NCBI GenBank assembly: GCA_013397455.1
Contig: VYZB01000036.1
Coordinates: 3,132,954-3,196,953 of the forward strand
Length of the DNA stretch: 64,000 nt
Source: Crotophaga sulcirostris
Lineage: Eukaryota > Chordata > Aves > Cuculiformes > Crotophagidae
Direction: 5' to 3'
In this document: positions 12,740 to 26,454 of the stretch, piece by piece
Position numbering within the stretch: the stretch's first letter is position 1
Layout of the letters: each line of letters opens with the position of its first letter
Notes under the pieces: model-generated
Told to the model about the DNA's origin: nothing
What the model saw: only the letters and a program-made list of their open reading frames with translations
Databases searched by the model: none
Translations under genes and position numbers: made by a program

Positions 12740-13017
12740 CTTCAGAACAGTTCCCTTCTGAGTTGACACACACCTGTACATAATGCGGTCAGTGTTCAAA
12801 GCAATTTTGTAGATCATTTTCTTAAAGGGTTTTGAGGATCACCATCATTTTTTGCATTCTCATCTTCTACCAATAAAAAAATGAGTTCCTTTGAGTACCA
12901 ACTTGATCTCTGGGAAGAGGGAGCCAGGTTGGGAGAATAGGGTTGGGGCTCAAGCACAGCGATGTTATTAGCTGAAAGCTTCTTTACAGACAAAGTTTTG
13001 TGGGCTGGCATGTTGTC
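12740..13017 (-). mobile_element. Decayed mariner-type transposase relic
   Basis: Read on the minus strand from 13017, the translation begins DNMPAHKTLSVKKLSANN and continues IAVLEPQPYSPNLAP. These match the DNAPAH and PYSPDLAP blocks of mariner-family (Tc1/mariner superfamily) transposases, which act in the nucleus to cut and paste their own element. The first block retains the second catalytic aspartate. Directly after NLAP, bases that would encode the third catalytic Asp and FFLFPK are missing. The reading frame then shifts: a LVLKGTHF block appears in another frame, and further stops follow. Near 12740-12780, VNSEG-like residues recall the family's C-terminal GEYFEGD region. No N-terminal helix-turn-helix or first Asp block was found upstream, and no terminal inverted repeats were identified. 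It is an old, inactive fragment of the C-terminal catalytic half. The 65-codon open frame at 12814-13011 is part of this relic, not a gene. Confidence 0.8.
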
Positions 13018-15452
13018 TTGACGTTAACTTGCTGTTCACTCTTTACACACCAACATTTTCTGACCAAGGGTAAGATAATATCTATATTTGAAAATGCACC
13101 CACTCATACTGAGTGAATCAACTGATTTGAGCCTTGTCTTACCGTGTCTCACTGTGACATATTCTGTATCTCTCTCTTTGTCTCTCCCCTCCCGTTCTTG
13201 GTTCCCAAGCTATATGGTTAGTCTCATAGGTACTGTGTTTTTCTTGTGTATATAGGCCTAATAAAAATAAAAATAATAATAATGATAATCTGAACACATA
13301 TCTCTGTTTATAAACAGAAGACAATAAAAAGTCTTCATTTATTTTGTTATTCCTGAATAAAGAATATTCTATCCAGGGGACAAAAAAGAATCCAGATGAC
13401 AGATCGCATGAAGACAGTCCTGCTTCATACAGTATTCCACAACAGTCAGTTTTACTAGACACACATTAATTCCTGCTTTCTTCTCCAGTGGCACTGCCAA
13501 GAGAAAACAACATTTATACCTGTCACACTACTTGTCTCTTCATCAGCTTAGTCTAGCCTGTTTGCTGTACATTGCTTTGCTGATATAATAGTGGTGGGAG
13601 AGAAGGAAGTAATCAACAATGATACTGAAACAGCTCATAGAGCGTGCTAGAAGCTTTTTGTGCTGGTGGGCAGTATGCTCATGTACCCAGCACCTGTGCT
13701 GTCTTTTGATTTAAAGATTAAGTCACAACATAGAAGAGAAAGGAAACATATTTCTCCCACTGACTTTAAATTTTAAATGCCAGAGGGACTGTTTAATAAG
13801 CTGATATACACACAATACGCAAGTTTTAAACAGCTTAGAAGGTTTTTAGACTTTTTTATTTTTCTTTTTTCCTAATGAAGTTTAGAGGCTTTAATTTCCT
13901 TAAAACATATCTATAGAAAGCTTGTTAAGGTGTGTTCAGATTTTCAGGTTTTGAACTTTTAAAATAAATCTCTTGGGCTTAGCAGTTATTTGAAAACACT
14001 ATGCAGAAACAGTTTTTCTACAAAGAAAGGAAAATTTCCAAATAAAGATCAAGCTCATCTGACAATTAATTGGATATTCGTGTTCTCCCTGAATTTTCTC
14101 AGTTTCTCTCTTCCAACTCTGATTTAAAGGTAATGAAGAATACTATAGAGACTTTATTTCATTTGAATAATATTTGGTCTAAAGCAGTAGGAATAAAATG
14201 GAACAGAAGTCATAGAACTCTTACAATATGTGCGTGATTTTTAGATGGGTTAAAGCATGTTGAGCCTCCAGATTGTAAGTTAAACGTTTGGCAAAGAGTG
14301 TGTCTAGCATCTCCCACTCCTTTTCGGTTGCTAATATAACTTACAGAAGCCAAATTCAAACAGCAGATGTGACTTTACTCTGTGGAGAAAGACTAAATGA
14401 GTAACACTTAAAGGATATTTTGGTTTATACTGTGGACCTCTGAAAATCACAATCAAAAGCTTAGAGGAGAGTTAGAAGTGAAGTCATGATGCACTTTGAC
14501 ACATGGTGAAAACAATTATTCTGTAGCATCACCAAGTTAGTTATAATGTTTACAATGAATATAGGCTACTTGATGTCTGACACTAGCACTTGCTGGAGAT
14601 AAATGTTGAAGTGGGAGAATATACAATTCGTTGTAAAACTGACTGCTACCCCATTCAGCAAAGAGGTTTTGGTTCAGTTAGAAAAAGAGTTCTTGTAGTG
14701 TGGTCTTGAACAATCTGTATTTGATTGCAATAGTTACATGCAGAGGAACTATTTAGACAATGTAAAGGCCTTGTCAAAACAAATGACTCACCCATGAGCT
14801 TTTATGTCTATAGGAAACCTAGCCTCACATCAGATATTTTCTGCAACATAAACACAGTTCTGTATAAGTGAGACTAGTTGAAAATAAAAAAAGAAGCATT
14901 GTGTATTTCTTTCTGATATTAGATGATTTGATTAAGCTACCTTTTGAAGGCAAAACTGCTGATCTGGTCAATGGGAGTTTTACTTTGAGAGTTTCAAGAT
15001 TTAGTTTTTGGGAAATCTACTTAATGCAGAGTATATGGAATCAATCATTTCCTTTCTTTCCTATATGCATATTAGGCAAGTTAAAGGGGGTATACATCTG
15101 AACTTGCAGGATTTAGCTTAACTAAAAGTAGACCTCAGGATAGTTAATAAGAGTAACAGCAACATTTCCTAATAGTCTCCAGTTTATCATATATGAAAAC
15201 TCTCAAAGCAATCCCTATATTTTCTCTTTCCTTTTGTTCATGTGATATCGTTAATTTTCTTCACTTTCCCTTCATTATGTTATTTTTTACCCCTTGTGTT
15301 TAGCTTCTAGAATGTATTCTCTCAGTCTTCCTTTTTCCATCTTCTTCTCAGTTTTCATGCAATTGATCCTGCTTTCTTTCTGCGTTACCATGTTGTGTGC
15401 TACTCTTTCTTTTCTCATACAACTGTTACCTCTTACATTATCTTCACTCTAG
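13018..15452. other. Noncoding sequence
   Basis: No gene recognised. A pyrimidine-rich run occurs at about 13165-13195 and a simple A/T repeat at 13261-13289. The longest minus-strand open frame (107 codons, 13139-13462) has low-complexity hydrophobic and basic stretches and no domain, so I treat it as chance. Confidence 0.6.
13261..13289 (+). repeat. AT-rich simple repeat
   Basis: ATAAAAATAAAAATAATAAT-type imperfect A/T repeat merging two AAAAAT units with AAT units. Short microsatellite-like tract. Confidence 0.8.
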
Positions 15453-15533
15453 TGTGGTGCGTTCTGACATGCCTCGCACCAGACTGATAAAAATCTGGTC
15501 ACTGATAATTGCAGTCGTGTCTTGGTGCTGTAG
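15453..15533 (+). other. Exon-like 81-bp segment with ATG
   Basis: A pyrimidine-rich tract ending in CTTCACTCTAG precedes the segment. It ends at a near-consensus donor, CTGTAG followed by GTAAGTAC. Inside, an ATG at 15469 with a purine at -3 opens 21 codons to the donor, leaving a two-base phase. The predicted start MPRTRLIKIW leads into the hydrophobic SLIIAVVSWCC, like a signal peptide or membrane anchor. No downstream partner exon was recognised, so this could be a first coding exon, a lncRNA exon or a chance pairing of splice signals. Product unknown. Confidence 0.15.
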
Positions 15534-16403
15534 GTAAGTACAGTCTTTAACGTTCTTTTCCTAAATGGAAAATGGATGTAGAAAAGACAGTTATCCTCAG
15601 AACAAAAAGATTTGTGTATACATGAAAAATCTCAAGAATAATATATGTTGTAGCAGTATATGGATTTATTCACTTCTATTCTTTACTCCCCAGAGAAGGC
15701 AGAGATGTAGGAATGTTGGAAAATCAGGGCAGTGGCAGTATGGAGGACAAAAGCAAGATCACCCCGTTTTAATGTGGAGCATGATTTAGGCATGTAAGGT
15801 GAAACTTGAGAGGTAACATCTGCAGGTACTTGCTGATACTTTCTATAGTGTGTCTTGGTTTCTGGTCCTCCACATACCTAGATCTCAGAAGTAGCTGGTG
15901 GAGCACACTATAGTTACTACATTACTGGTGCATCTAAGTTTCTTGTATATGCAACCTTGTGTCCTGCTTGTATACAGAATAGAAAAGCAATAAGGTGTGT
16001 TACTGGACTGAGGGCAAAAGTGCTCCTATATTCTGTGATATAGGTGTAGCCAAAACAGCCTAAAACAAACAGTCCGAAAGTGTCTGTAATGATAAAATAA
16101 TATATTTGTCATCTGTCATGATTATATCTGAAGGTTACCTCACGTTTCATGCTTTCCTCAGGTCCTTCCCAAAATAGAAAGTGAATTTCCGATTGGCTCA
16201 TGACATGATTAATTTTGTTTTCCAGTGTTATTTCTAGGTTAAGGCTTATTTGTGAATCTCTTCAATGGTTTCATGTCAAGGGTCAAATAGACTGGTCAAA
16301 TCAGTCTGCTGCCCTGAAAATGTGGTTGCGAATAATGGAGAATCAAATACTGAAGATTTAATTAATGGCTGAATCTGCAAGTAAAAAGAATAAAAAAAAT
16401 ACA
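15534..16403. other. Noncoding sequence
   Basis: Nothing recognised. Open frames here are short and without domain similarity. Confidence 0.65.
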
Positions 16404-16470
16404 AGAGGAAGGGAAGGGAAGGGAAGGGAAGGGAAAGGAAGAGAAAAAGGAAAGGAAAAAGGAAAAGAAA
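16404..16470 (+). repeat. GGGAA pentanucleotide and purine tract
   Basis: An uninterrupted run of about five GGGAA units grades into AAAGG/GAAAA purine-only sequence. It contains at least four GGG tracts spaced by AA, a textbook G-quadruplex pattern, and an all-purine strand that can form triplex DNA. The open frame across it encodes only Gly/Arg/Glu/Lys low complexity and is not a gene. Confidence 0.9.
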
Positions 16471-16708
16471 GAATTACTGAAAAAATAGAAAGCTGGCATT
16501 GCATCTGTCTGGCTCAGATGAGAGAATCGTCCCAACTTCTCTTTGCTAGTGGGGCACTAAGTCTTTGATCATGCTGCTAGAGAGATTGTCTGTGCTCTGT
16601 GGTTTGCTGAAACTGACTATTATTCAGCAGAACTGAGCTAAAACCCTTAAATTCCCTTTAAGTGCTCCTCAGTCAAAGCTTTACCTCAGATCACTGGCTA
16701 GGGACTTG

Positions 16709-16735
16709 AAAAAAAAAAAAAAGAAAAAAAAAAAA
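16709..16735 (+). repeat. A-tract with one G interruption
   Basis: Fourteen A, one G, twelve A. It may be a simple repeat or the tail of an old retroposed sequence, but no source transcript is recognisable upstream and no target-site duplication was identified. Confidence 0.85.
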
Positions 16736-19700
16736 CAGGAAAAAGCAGGATATAATCACCACCAAATCTGCTTTCAGATTATTTTAAGACATTCAGTTCC
16801 AGTCAGTTAAACTGACTCAAAAACATGCTGGTAGAAAAACAGTATAGTGGAAATGAACTTAGTGAACTCAAAAGGAAAACAATAGCATCAGACAATGTAG
16901 ACTGCTTCCCTGAGCTTCCTGTCATACAGTTGGTCCCTAAATCCCAATAGAGACAGTGAAGGCAAACAGCGTTTTATAAAGCAAACACAGAAGTCTGAGG
17001 CTTTCCTGTTTTTCATAATGAGGTCACCTGAAAAATGAGCCAGATATATCTCAGGTGTTTGTTTTCTGTTGTCTCCTGCAGCTGTTAGGCAGAGAAAGGA
17101 AGAGTTTTCTTTCCTGTTATTTGGGTTTTAACAGATCCTGTGCATGTCAACACTGAAGCAAGCAAGCAAGCATGAAAAGCATGGACTATGCAAACAATTT
17201 CTCCTTATACAGGTCATTGATGTTATGAGTCAGAAGAGGAAATGGAATTCAGGATGCCAGGCAAACATTAAAATTACTCACAAATGAGTTGTAAATTACC
17301 CTGTTAAAAAGGTAACAACAAGTTTGTATGAGATGTTAGAATGGCACAATATTATTGAGGAACTGCTTGCTGTTGAACATTGTAACTAAAATAACATAAC
17401 CTCATGCATTGTTCAAAAGCAAAGGGAAGTCCCAACAAAGTACTATATAATTCTTATTATGAAATAGTATATTAAATAACAAGTTCTGGAAGCACATAAG
17501 ACTTTGTTTAGCACTGAATTTTTCCATTTCATTAGGATAAATTATGGCATATTCTTACTTACCCAAAATGTCCATTGGATGCTTCTACATCTTGCAGGCA
17601 TTAAAATTCAGCCATCTTTGAGAAAAATTTCTTCTTGCTATCCATGTGAGAGATTATATTGCTCAAGTAACACTGATTCAGGCAGCAAATGGTCACTTGG
17701 AATAGGATACATTATCCAAAAGCAATTACAAAATGATATGGCTGTTAAAATAGCTCAGGCATAATGACTGAAAGGTGAACCATAAAAAAAGAGGAGAAAA
17801 CAAACAGCTACAGACCTTACATAAAACTTTAACAGGGCAAAAGGGAAATCTAGTTCTTCACTAGATTTTTTTGTTTTGTGCCAATGTAATCATTAACTTC
17901 AATGCTTTGTTTGTCCATGTGGGCTAGGCCAGATTTGAGCCTACAGTATCTCTCTGAACGTGTAAGCAGTCTGCATATTAAAGATGAGGTCTTTAACCAT
18001 CCTTAAAGCTGGTCTTTAAGTATGTGGATTCCTCAGCCAGTGAGTACACCAATGTATGGGTACACAACAAATCAATACTTACTACTAAATGATGTGCATG
18101 ACTTCACCTAGAATATAGTAAGGACTTCTTTCTGAGTAGAAGCTGCAATGTTAAAAAGTGATACGGGTTTTTTTTATTTCATACTGAGTGAAGACATTTG
18201 TTTACATAACTGTTTATGAAAATGACATTTGATAACAATAAAATAATCATGTACAAATATTTTTTATGAAACTCCAAGAAGAAACTAACTTTCATTTCTG
18301 TATTTTCTAAGGAGAAAAAATTGGAGTGATTTTTATTTAAGTTCCTGTAGTCTCTATGCCTTTTTTGCCTCACTGAAAAATGAACAAACAAAATCCCAAA
18401 ACGCATCAAAGGTGATCATGTTCATTAAATTTTAAACCACAGATATATGCAGACATTTTCTGCCTGATTGGACTCTGGAAGATTAACTTAGCATAGGAGC
18501 TGCAAGTTCAGTTAGATGGCTCAAGTGGCTAACATGTGGCTGATTTATTGTTCTCTAGGGAGAAGGGGAATTGAAATTTGACAGACAGGATATGCTGTAC
18601 CCACTTACTGGCAGAACACTAATTCCCAGAAGTCAGAATGTATGCATTACAAGCAATGCATCTTTTAATTTTGTTTTGTTTTTCAAAGAGAATATAGCTG
18701 AAAATAGCACAGACAATGCCTGAATACCTAAGTAACTCCTAAATAGTGAACTGATGCACAGGAAAAAGAAGTGTGGCTGTCCAAGAAGCACTTCAAGGAA
18801 GCCTTGCAGGCATGCTTGACTTAATGCAATGTAGTAGCCAAATTTTTTGAGCTCTTAAGTAGCACAGTTCTCTGCAAGCAGCAGAAGCAACAACAGCATG
18901 CTTTTCCAGGAAGAAAGCTTACAAGATGAAGCATGTGTGAGCTACGGAGATAAACTAGGTTACAAGTTGAGAGGATCCAAAAAACGCTTATCATATCAAG
19001 TTACCTTCTTACCTACTGCACTTGACTCACCTAAACCCTGGGCTGTATGTACCTATGAGGAAAAGACCACAAAAACCATACAATTTAAACCTCTGATTTT
19101 TTTGTATGTTTTGTATTTTTTTTGTAAAATTATTTACATAACCAAGTTTTTACTCCACATGCATAAAATCACATCCTTTAAAATTAAATGTCTTTCAAAG
19201 TCTACTCTAAAGGTCTTAGATGAGAATTGTCTTGTCATAAAGTGCTGTAATGATTTGTGAAGATTTTTGTGGGATCAGATGCTTTTTTGACAGTGTGACA
19301 CTAGTAACTCTACGCAAATTAGATTGTTTTTACTATGAGCGAGTAAATTTTAATTAGATCCATTTATTATGTGACACCTTTGGAAAGTAAAATGTGCTTA
19401 CGTAGTACACTCAATGTACGCACCCACATGCAGTGTGGAGTAGAGACCACAGGGGGTAAAAATGCATGTTTCAAAACTATTTGTAGGCTTTTCTGGTCAC
19501 TATTACAGCACTCTCTCAAAGTCATGTGGTGGAACATTTTAGAATAAATGAACTATACTTACAGGAAAGCCATTATTGACACAATCAGAGCTCTTAGTTT
19601 TGTCCTCTCCACTCTTGCTTGGGTTAGCTACAGGTACAATATCCCACCTAGCACTCAGTGAACCAAACAAGGCCACCAGTAATGCAATTAGGTGTTTTCA

Positions 19701-22700
19701 CCGCTATGTCTTCAACCGCTATTCCTGCAACTTCCTCCTTTTTTAATTCTTTCACAGGCTATTGATGCTCACACAATACTTCATCTCTGTTTTGCCCTGA
19801 AGGTGGAGCATTTGCCATTGGTATAGTAATTTCTGGAGTTTTCCCATCTGTGGGGTGCTGGGTTTAGAGATCCCATTTCAGCTACAAACACAGCCTATAC
19901 TCTGTGAAAGTGTAAAATGTTCTGACTAGACAGCTAATGATTTGCTGTTGCCACCAGTGGTTTTCTAACTCAATTATCATAATTTCCACTGAAAATTCCA
20001 CTTACAGCACTCTACCTTCAGAGTCCAGGTAAATGAAAGTTAGTAATTTAGTGCGGTGAATGTGCCTAACTATTCTAATTAATGTTACTTGTTACAGGTG
20101 TTTCTTTCTTTGTAGAAAAGAAATCCCAGGGAAATAATTGTCATACATTTTTATGAAGAAAACAAATGAGGAGACTTTAGTGCTACACTACATATATCAC
20201 ATAAATTATCCTCAATTCTTAATACCAACTGTGCATTGCAATTTAAATCCAACTTGCAGTCACCTATTTTCCATCGCTGCTGAACAGGATTACCACCTGC
20301 CTTGACTCCATCCTTTGGAAGGCTGCCAGCATTGTTACAATTTAATGCTATATCCCACTGTGTCAGGAAAGACATGCCTCCCCAATCTCACTGTCAATGA
20401 GTGCTTGTCAACATCCCTTAATTATTGCTATTATTAGGAAGGAAGGTTAAATATATGTGCTTTGTGAATGGTAAGGTCTATTGACTGTTTTAGTTTTGTT
20501 AGGTTCATTTGTACTACTAGGAAATAAAGATTTAATTGAAAGGTGATTTTAGAGTGAGGTCTATGAGTTTATTTGTCATTGTTTGTAGTGAATTTTGTGT
20601 AAGCTGTGTTAGCATTCACATTCCAAAATACCAGTAGAAAAGGAGAGAATATATGTTCAGCAAATTTGGAAAAGTAACTCTCTCAGTATAAATAAAATGA
20701 AACGCAAATCCCCAGGATCTTACACAGACGCAGAAGAACAAAAAAAGGGGCACTTTCCTCCTGGTAGAAATTCTAAAACTGGGCATAACTCCTATACCTG
20801 ATGACTTGTTTTGTACCTGGGTGAATGCTTATTTCATAAGGTGGCTTTGCAATTGGTTGATAGAAGATGATAGGTCAGAGAGTTTTTAATGTCAGTGGAA
20901 ATGAGTAAATTCTTGCAAAATTTTCTAAGATATGTTGAAGTTGGTTTTCAAATTATTGCTCATGTCTTCTTTACTTCCAGTATGTATGTGGCTTATATAC
21001 ACTGGTCTTCGAGGAAAACAAATTTTTTGTTTTCATTACACTTTACTAAGAGGTGTTACAATTGCCTCAGTATCAGGTGAGACACGGGCATTTGGAGTAG
21101 GTATAATATCTGCGCTGACATAGCAGCTCACCACAGAGCTGTTCAACTCTTTACTGTTTCCAGCTTCTCCTCTAGCAGCGTAGCTCCTCCTCTGCATGTA
21201 ATTCCATCTTCTGTCTTTCTGGCTGTGGTGCTCAATAGATTTTTTTTTTCTGCATCAGTTTTCTCCTCCTTTCATGAGTCTATAGAGGGAACTGCAAGTC
21301 ACAGCCAGTGCAGGAGAGAAGAGAAAGAGTTTAGTCAAGAACAAGGGTGGGAAAAGCCTTGCTAAATTTTCTCAAGTTATCTTTTTAACAGACTGACTAC
21401 CTGATTAACTTCAGTCATATTCAGGAGAAGCACACTTTAGGTCAGAGTGAACTTTCCCCTCTAACCCTGCTCTTTGCCTTCCTCTCTTCATCTTATCACT
21501 GCTACACTTTCCCCTGCATTATTTAAAGCTGTAGTATCTGTGAACTCAAGGAACTGATTGAGCTGATAAATAGCAGTACAAAATAGTACTGCTTTCCAGT
21601 TGTACCAGGTTAAGTTCACTGTGCGATAACACAACCTTCTGATCTGTCAAGAGCTGAGTAGGGGGTAGGTTGCAGTAGCTTAATCAGACATTACTATGGG
21701 ACTTGTCCCTGAAACCACAGCCTGAAGTTGGCTGTGCCACGAACAGGTTGCAACACCTGACGAATATGCATTGCTCCCAACAGGATGATCCACAGCCCTC
21801 CATGTTCCTATGGCACAGCCAGTGGTCCCACCAACATCCTGACTGGTTGCATACATAAATTAGGATACACTGAAGCATTGTACCTTAGCAGGGAGGCAGC
21901 TGAGGAAGCAAAAGGAAATAATTCTTTCAATCAGGTCCCAGTGGACTAGAAGAGCTTCTTTCATCAGCCCAGACTGGGGTACAGAGGTTGCAAAAGTATT
22001 TTAAGTAGCTGTTTTACTCTTGTCTTTAACCAGGAATTTACTGGTTTATCACATGTCTTGTTCTCAGTACTGCCTTCATGACTGCCGTTGCAAGACCACT
22101 TTAGGGAGCTGGTCTTCTTGTATTCAGAGAAGCAGGCCAGAATGGACATCAAGGCAATGCTGGAATGTTTAGAACTTTGTGTGTTTTACTGGTTAGAATA
22201 AAGCAAGGACATGGTTACAGATCTAACCAGTTAGATGTAAGTTATTTTAGTTGTTTTGAACAGTTGGTCCAGTATATTGAGTGGGTATCTACTGGTACAT
22301 ACACAATAATTGATGATAGACACAGAAGAAGCATCTCAGTTTCTGCTGGCCTTAGGTTTATATGCCTGATTCAGAGCTATGAACTGGTCATTTCCACCTA
22401 TTTTTGGTATCAGAAGCAACAATCGTCTTGCAAGGTTAGTTTCTGACTTGAAATAAAAGTTCAAATTTAAAATGCAGCCTGAGAAAGAGAAGGAATTAAT
22501 AATAGCACCAAACTTTTCCGTAGTAGTCAGTGTCCAATCTACTTATCCACAAACAGGGAGATCCAAGTTCAACCTCTGTCTCACTTAATGGATTAAACCC
22601 TCTATTTCTCCATTTCTAGGATGGTAGCATGCATGCTCCCTGTCAGACATCCTTTGCAATCTTAAATAAAAGTGCTAGTTGAATACAGATACCTCACCAG

Positions 22701-25700
22701 CCAGTCAGCAAGTGAGAGGAGGTTTCTTGGATGTAAAAGGCTAAATTCCTTCCAAGCACTGTCTCTAGGTCCTAAAGCAGATGGTCCTAATTCTTGCCCT
22801 CAAATATTTGCCTTGGTTTACAGGGGAGACTAGATCAAGGAAGTGAAATAACCTAGTTTCTCACATAGTTGTTTTAGAGACTATTGCCTTCATTTTCTGC
22901 GTTGTGTCTCTACAGTTATAAGGAAGAAAAAATCGTAAATCCAAATTGTAAAACCATCTGAAAAATTTCATGAATTTGAAAATAAAATAACAAACCTTCT
23001 GCAATAATTATCTTCAAGGATTATTATGAAACAAACCATAACATTGTTATTATTTTTCAGTCAGGAATGTGTAACTAACTAGACAGAGTCTGGTTTGAAG
23101 TATATAGGAAAAAATCAGAAGGCCGTTTCATAGATTCTAAATACACAGCATTTAGAGTAGATGAAGGGGGGAAACAAACTGAAAGTATGAAGCGTTTTGT
23201 TAGTTGGTGTACCTGAAGAGTGATTATCATGTGTACTTCCATGTATACATGTCACCATATTTTGAAAGCAGTATCTGCTTGTTCTGTTGAATTACCCCTT
23301 ATAAATCTGAGCAACAAAATCTCTAGAATTTTGAGAGTTTCTGTAAATATTAAAAAATATTTATCTTTTGACACTGATTAAGTCAATATTTACTGTTAAT
23401 ATTCAGAATCCTTTAATTCTTATCTAGACCACACATTTTTCCCTTGCAGAAGACAAATATTCATGATTTTGATGCATTGATTCCATTAAACTGTTAGTAC
23501 ATTCTCTAAACTGGAGTTTAAAATGCCATGTTCAATTAAAAATAAAGTTATATCCTGGAAGCACTCCTTTTCCTTCTTTCATTGAGGTTTAATCTAGCAG
23601 TTGACACCATTATTATCACTTTCTTGCTTATTCAATACCAGTGATGTTTCTCTCATCCCTTGTGCCACCAAATCTTATGCGGTAATAATGTATATTTTCT
23701 TTTCTGTATATATTAAATATAGAACCATCAGTAACTCCCCCCTTTTGTTAAAGCACTGGAAGTTATATACATTGTGACTTCCAACCTCACCAAGGAGAGA
23801 GAGGGTTTAGTGTTGCATGTGTTGCAAGCTATTCACTTTAGTTTTGCCTCCCTCTCTGCTCCTTTTTTTGAAACAATTTTTTCTTTAACAGATGATGATG
23901 AATTTGGCAAGGGGAGAAAATAGTGGTGGCTGTATTGGACATTTTGGAGAGCTGCTCTTGGCCATTTGTTACCTTTTCAGTAAGATTTCATGCATGCTCA
24001 GTTGTTTCCCTGCTGTTTTAGAAAGTCCCAGAACCCCTCTCCTCTCCTCTCATCAGTTCTGTCGGCTCTCCTGTTTTAACTTCAAACACACCACCTTCCT
24101 GGGCACAACATTCACATGTCTGCTGAGACAGAGTTCTTAAATAGCACTGTGAATCAAAACTTCTGGATGTTAAACATAGATTGCTTGGTCCTTTCTCTAA
24201 AAATATGGTATTTACAGGCAAAAGAGTTGGGGTTTTTTTGTCATTGGAAGTAAACTGTACATTGTTATGTTCTCTAAGAAAATGTTTAATTTGCCATTTC
24301 TTTCTCCACCTCACACTTTTCTTGGCTGCTTTCTAGTATTTGAAACTCTGCTTGGCACCTTTTTTTCCTTTGGGCTTCTGACAGCTGCAAACAGATCACC
24401 TGCCTATTGAACGTGAGCCAGAGATCACTCATCCTCTGAATATTGGGGAAAAATAAAATTTTAATGAAAAATCTCAGACTTTTTTTCACTGTAGGATGTT
24501 TACCTTATTGCTTGATGTGACTGTCAATCTTCTGTGTCCTTTCTCTTTTAGCTTATTCTGTAGTTATGATTTTGTCTTCTGCTTAGAATTTCTAGGCAAG
24601 ATTTTCAGAAAATATGAAGGAGAGGGTTCAGAGCATTTTGAATGCAGCTTATAAGTCTAAACTTAGGTATCCATTTTTAAAACTGCTCATTCAATTCTTA
24701 TGTACAGAATTAATGTATTAATTCTACATTAATGTGTCATCTAATCTTAGAAGTAGATTCAAGTTTCACATTTTGGATGCATAACAACTACCAAAACTGT
24801 TTAGGTAAAAAAAGAATTTTTCTCTATTGTTAAAGATAGCTACAAATCAAGATAATTTTTAAATTCAAAAGATCGCCCAGTCCCTCTGTGCGGAGCATAT
24901 GTGTTTGAGGACGAAGTGTGAAGAAAGGATAGTGGAGAAGGCTTCATCACCACATCTTGATTTGGGTTGAACCACAGTGGTGTCAACACCATTTTGCACT
25001 TCAGAAACACTAAACATACACTAGGGTGATAGCACTCAATTACACTGATTACACTTGATTGAGTCCCTGAGTAACCCTATTGTCTATTTTAGCACAAATA
25101 ATGTAAGACAATGAAATAATTCAAGGAAAATGAAAACTCCTCAGATATACCAACAGCAGAGCTACAGGTAGTGCTTATATGGAGCTGTGCTGCTCTTGAC
25201 CTGCTTCCCCCATTATATGACCCAAAGAACACAACATGTCTGGATGCACAGACTACACCTTCAATAAAGTCCTAGGTATAGTACAATTAGAGAATATTCC
25301 TCCTTCCTCTTGACCCATGGGATTCCCTTGTCCTCTGAATGGTTCATTTGGCCATCCTTCATAAATACAGTTTTCTGAGTTACAAATGTTACCATGCATG
25401 TGTGCATAGAGAGGTGTTTAGTGATCAGGTATAATTCTACTCGTCTCTGTGGGACTGGGCTCAGAAGAACGTGTTATGTATTACAAGTGGCAGAAACAGT
25501 GTTTGTGTTGGTATTTCTGATCAAGCCTTTTTCATGTAACTGTGTTTTGAAATAGTATGCCCTGCACTGAAGTCCACCTAAAGCCAAATAAGCTGTGAAC
25601 AGAGCAGAGTAATTACATTACCTGTGTTACTCAGGACACTCCTAATTTTAAACCCACTGTACCTTTTAATTGATAGCATTGTGTTCTCTGCTCATGGACT

Positions 25701-26454
25701 GTCTGTCACAGACTGTAAGCTACCATTCATCTGTTTCCGAGTCAGTGTTTTCCTCTATGTTCATTTATGGGCTGATCTTGAAAGGCACAAAGAATCTGCA
25801 TCTGCAGTGAAGTTTATTACACTTCCTGGAAGGATCTGACACTTGATTATTTCCTCCTCCTTTGCACATAGTACATCTGTCTATGTTGGCTCCCATTTTA
25901 CTCCAGTGAGTTCATGTAGTAATTATTGCCCCTGTTCCTGACTTCCATGTTTAGCATACTGTCTTATTTATTGTTTCCAGTTTCAAATGAAAACCTTGAA
26001 AGATACTGAATGTAAAATGGTCTCTGATATCAATATTTACTGCTAATTTGTTGGTAGCATCCCAGTTATGCTTTGTGATAAAATTCTAGCCAGGTGTCTT
26101 GTTAAATACACAGTGCTCCTATTATACTTGCATTCACAGTGCAAATCTAAAATGCATGATATATGATATCTTTCCATCTGTTACCTTTGCAAGACACTTC
26201 AATTTGTCATTTACCTGAAACCAGTCCTATCCTATCTTATTTTCAATGCCTTACACACATTGAAATTTATCATCGTTCATATCAGGGATTAATTTAAGCC
26301 CAAGGCATATCACCCTTTTGAAAATATTTCTTCTTACTATTTCATATTACTGTTTATCCAAACATTAATATTCTCCCACACCTCCAAGCATTTGGAACCA
26401 TCCAGTGTGATGCATGTTGCTTATTGAACGCAAACGATGAAAGTGCAGAAATGA
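16736..26454. other. Noncoding AT-rich single-copy sequence
   Basis: Nearly 10 kb with no recognisable gene or sizeable repeat. Minor landmarks: an AGCA run at about 17157-17172, a CTCCT run at about 24037-24052, and a GC-richer patch at about 21630-21960. The 120-codon open frame at 18898-19260 turns into T-rich low complexity after about 50 codons and has no domain. Nothing else stands out. Confidence 0.6.

Noticed and set aside
13139..13462. 107-codon minus-strand frame next to the mariner relic
   Set aside because: Checked for the missing N-terminal transposase half; no helix-turn-helix or first catalytic Asp block is present and the composition is low complexity.
16365..16568. Gly/Arg/Glu/Lys-rich plus-strand frame
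   Set aside because: Low-complexity translation of the GGGAA purine array.
18898..19260. Longest plus-strand frame, 120 codons
   Set aside because: Only the first third looks protein-like; the rest is T-rich hydrophobic low complexity, and no domain, splice border or family is seen.
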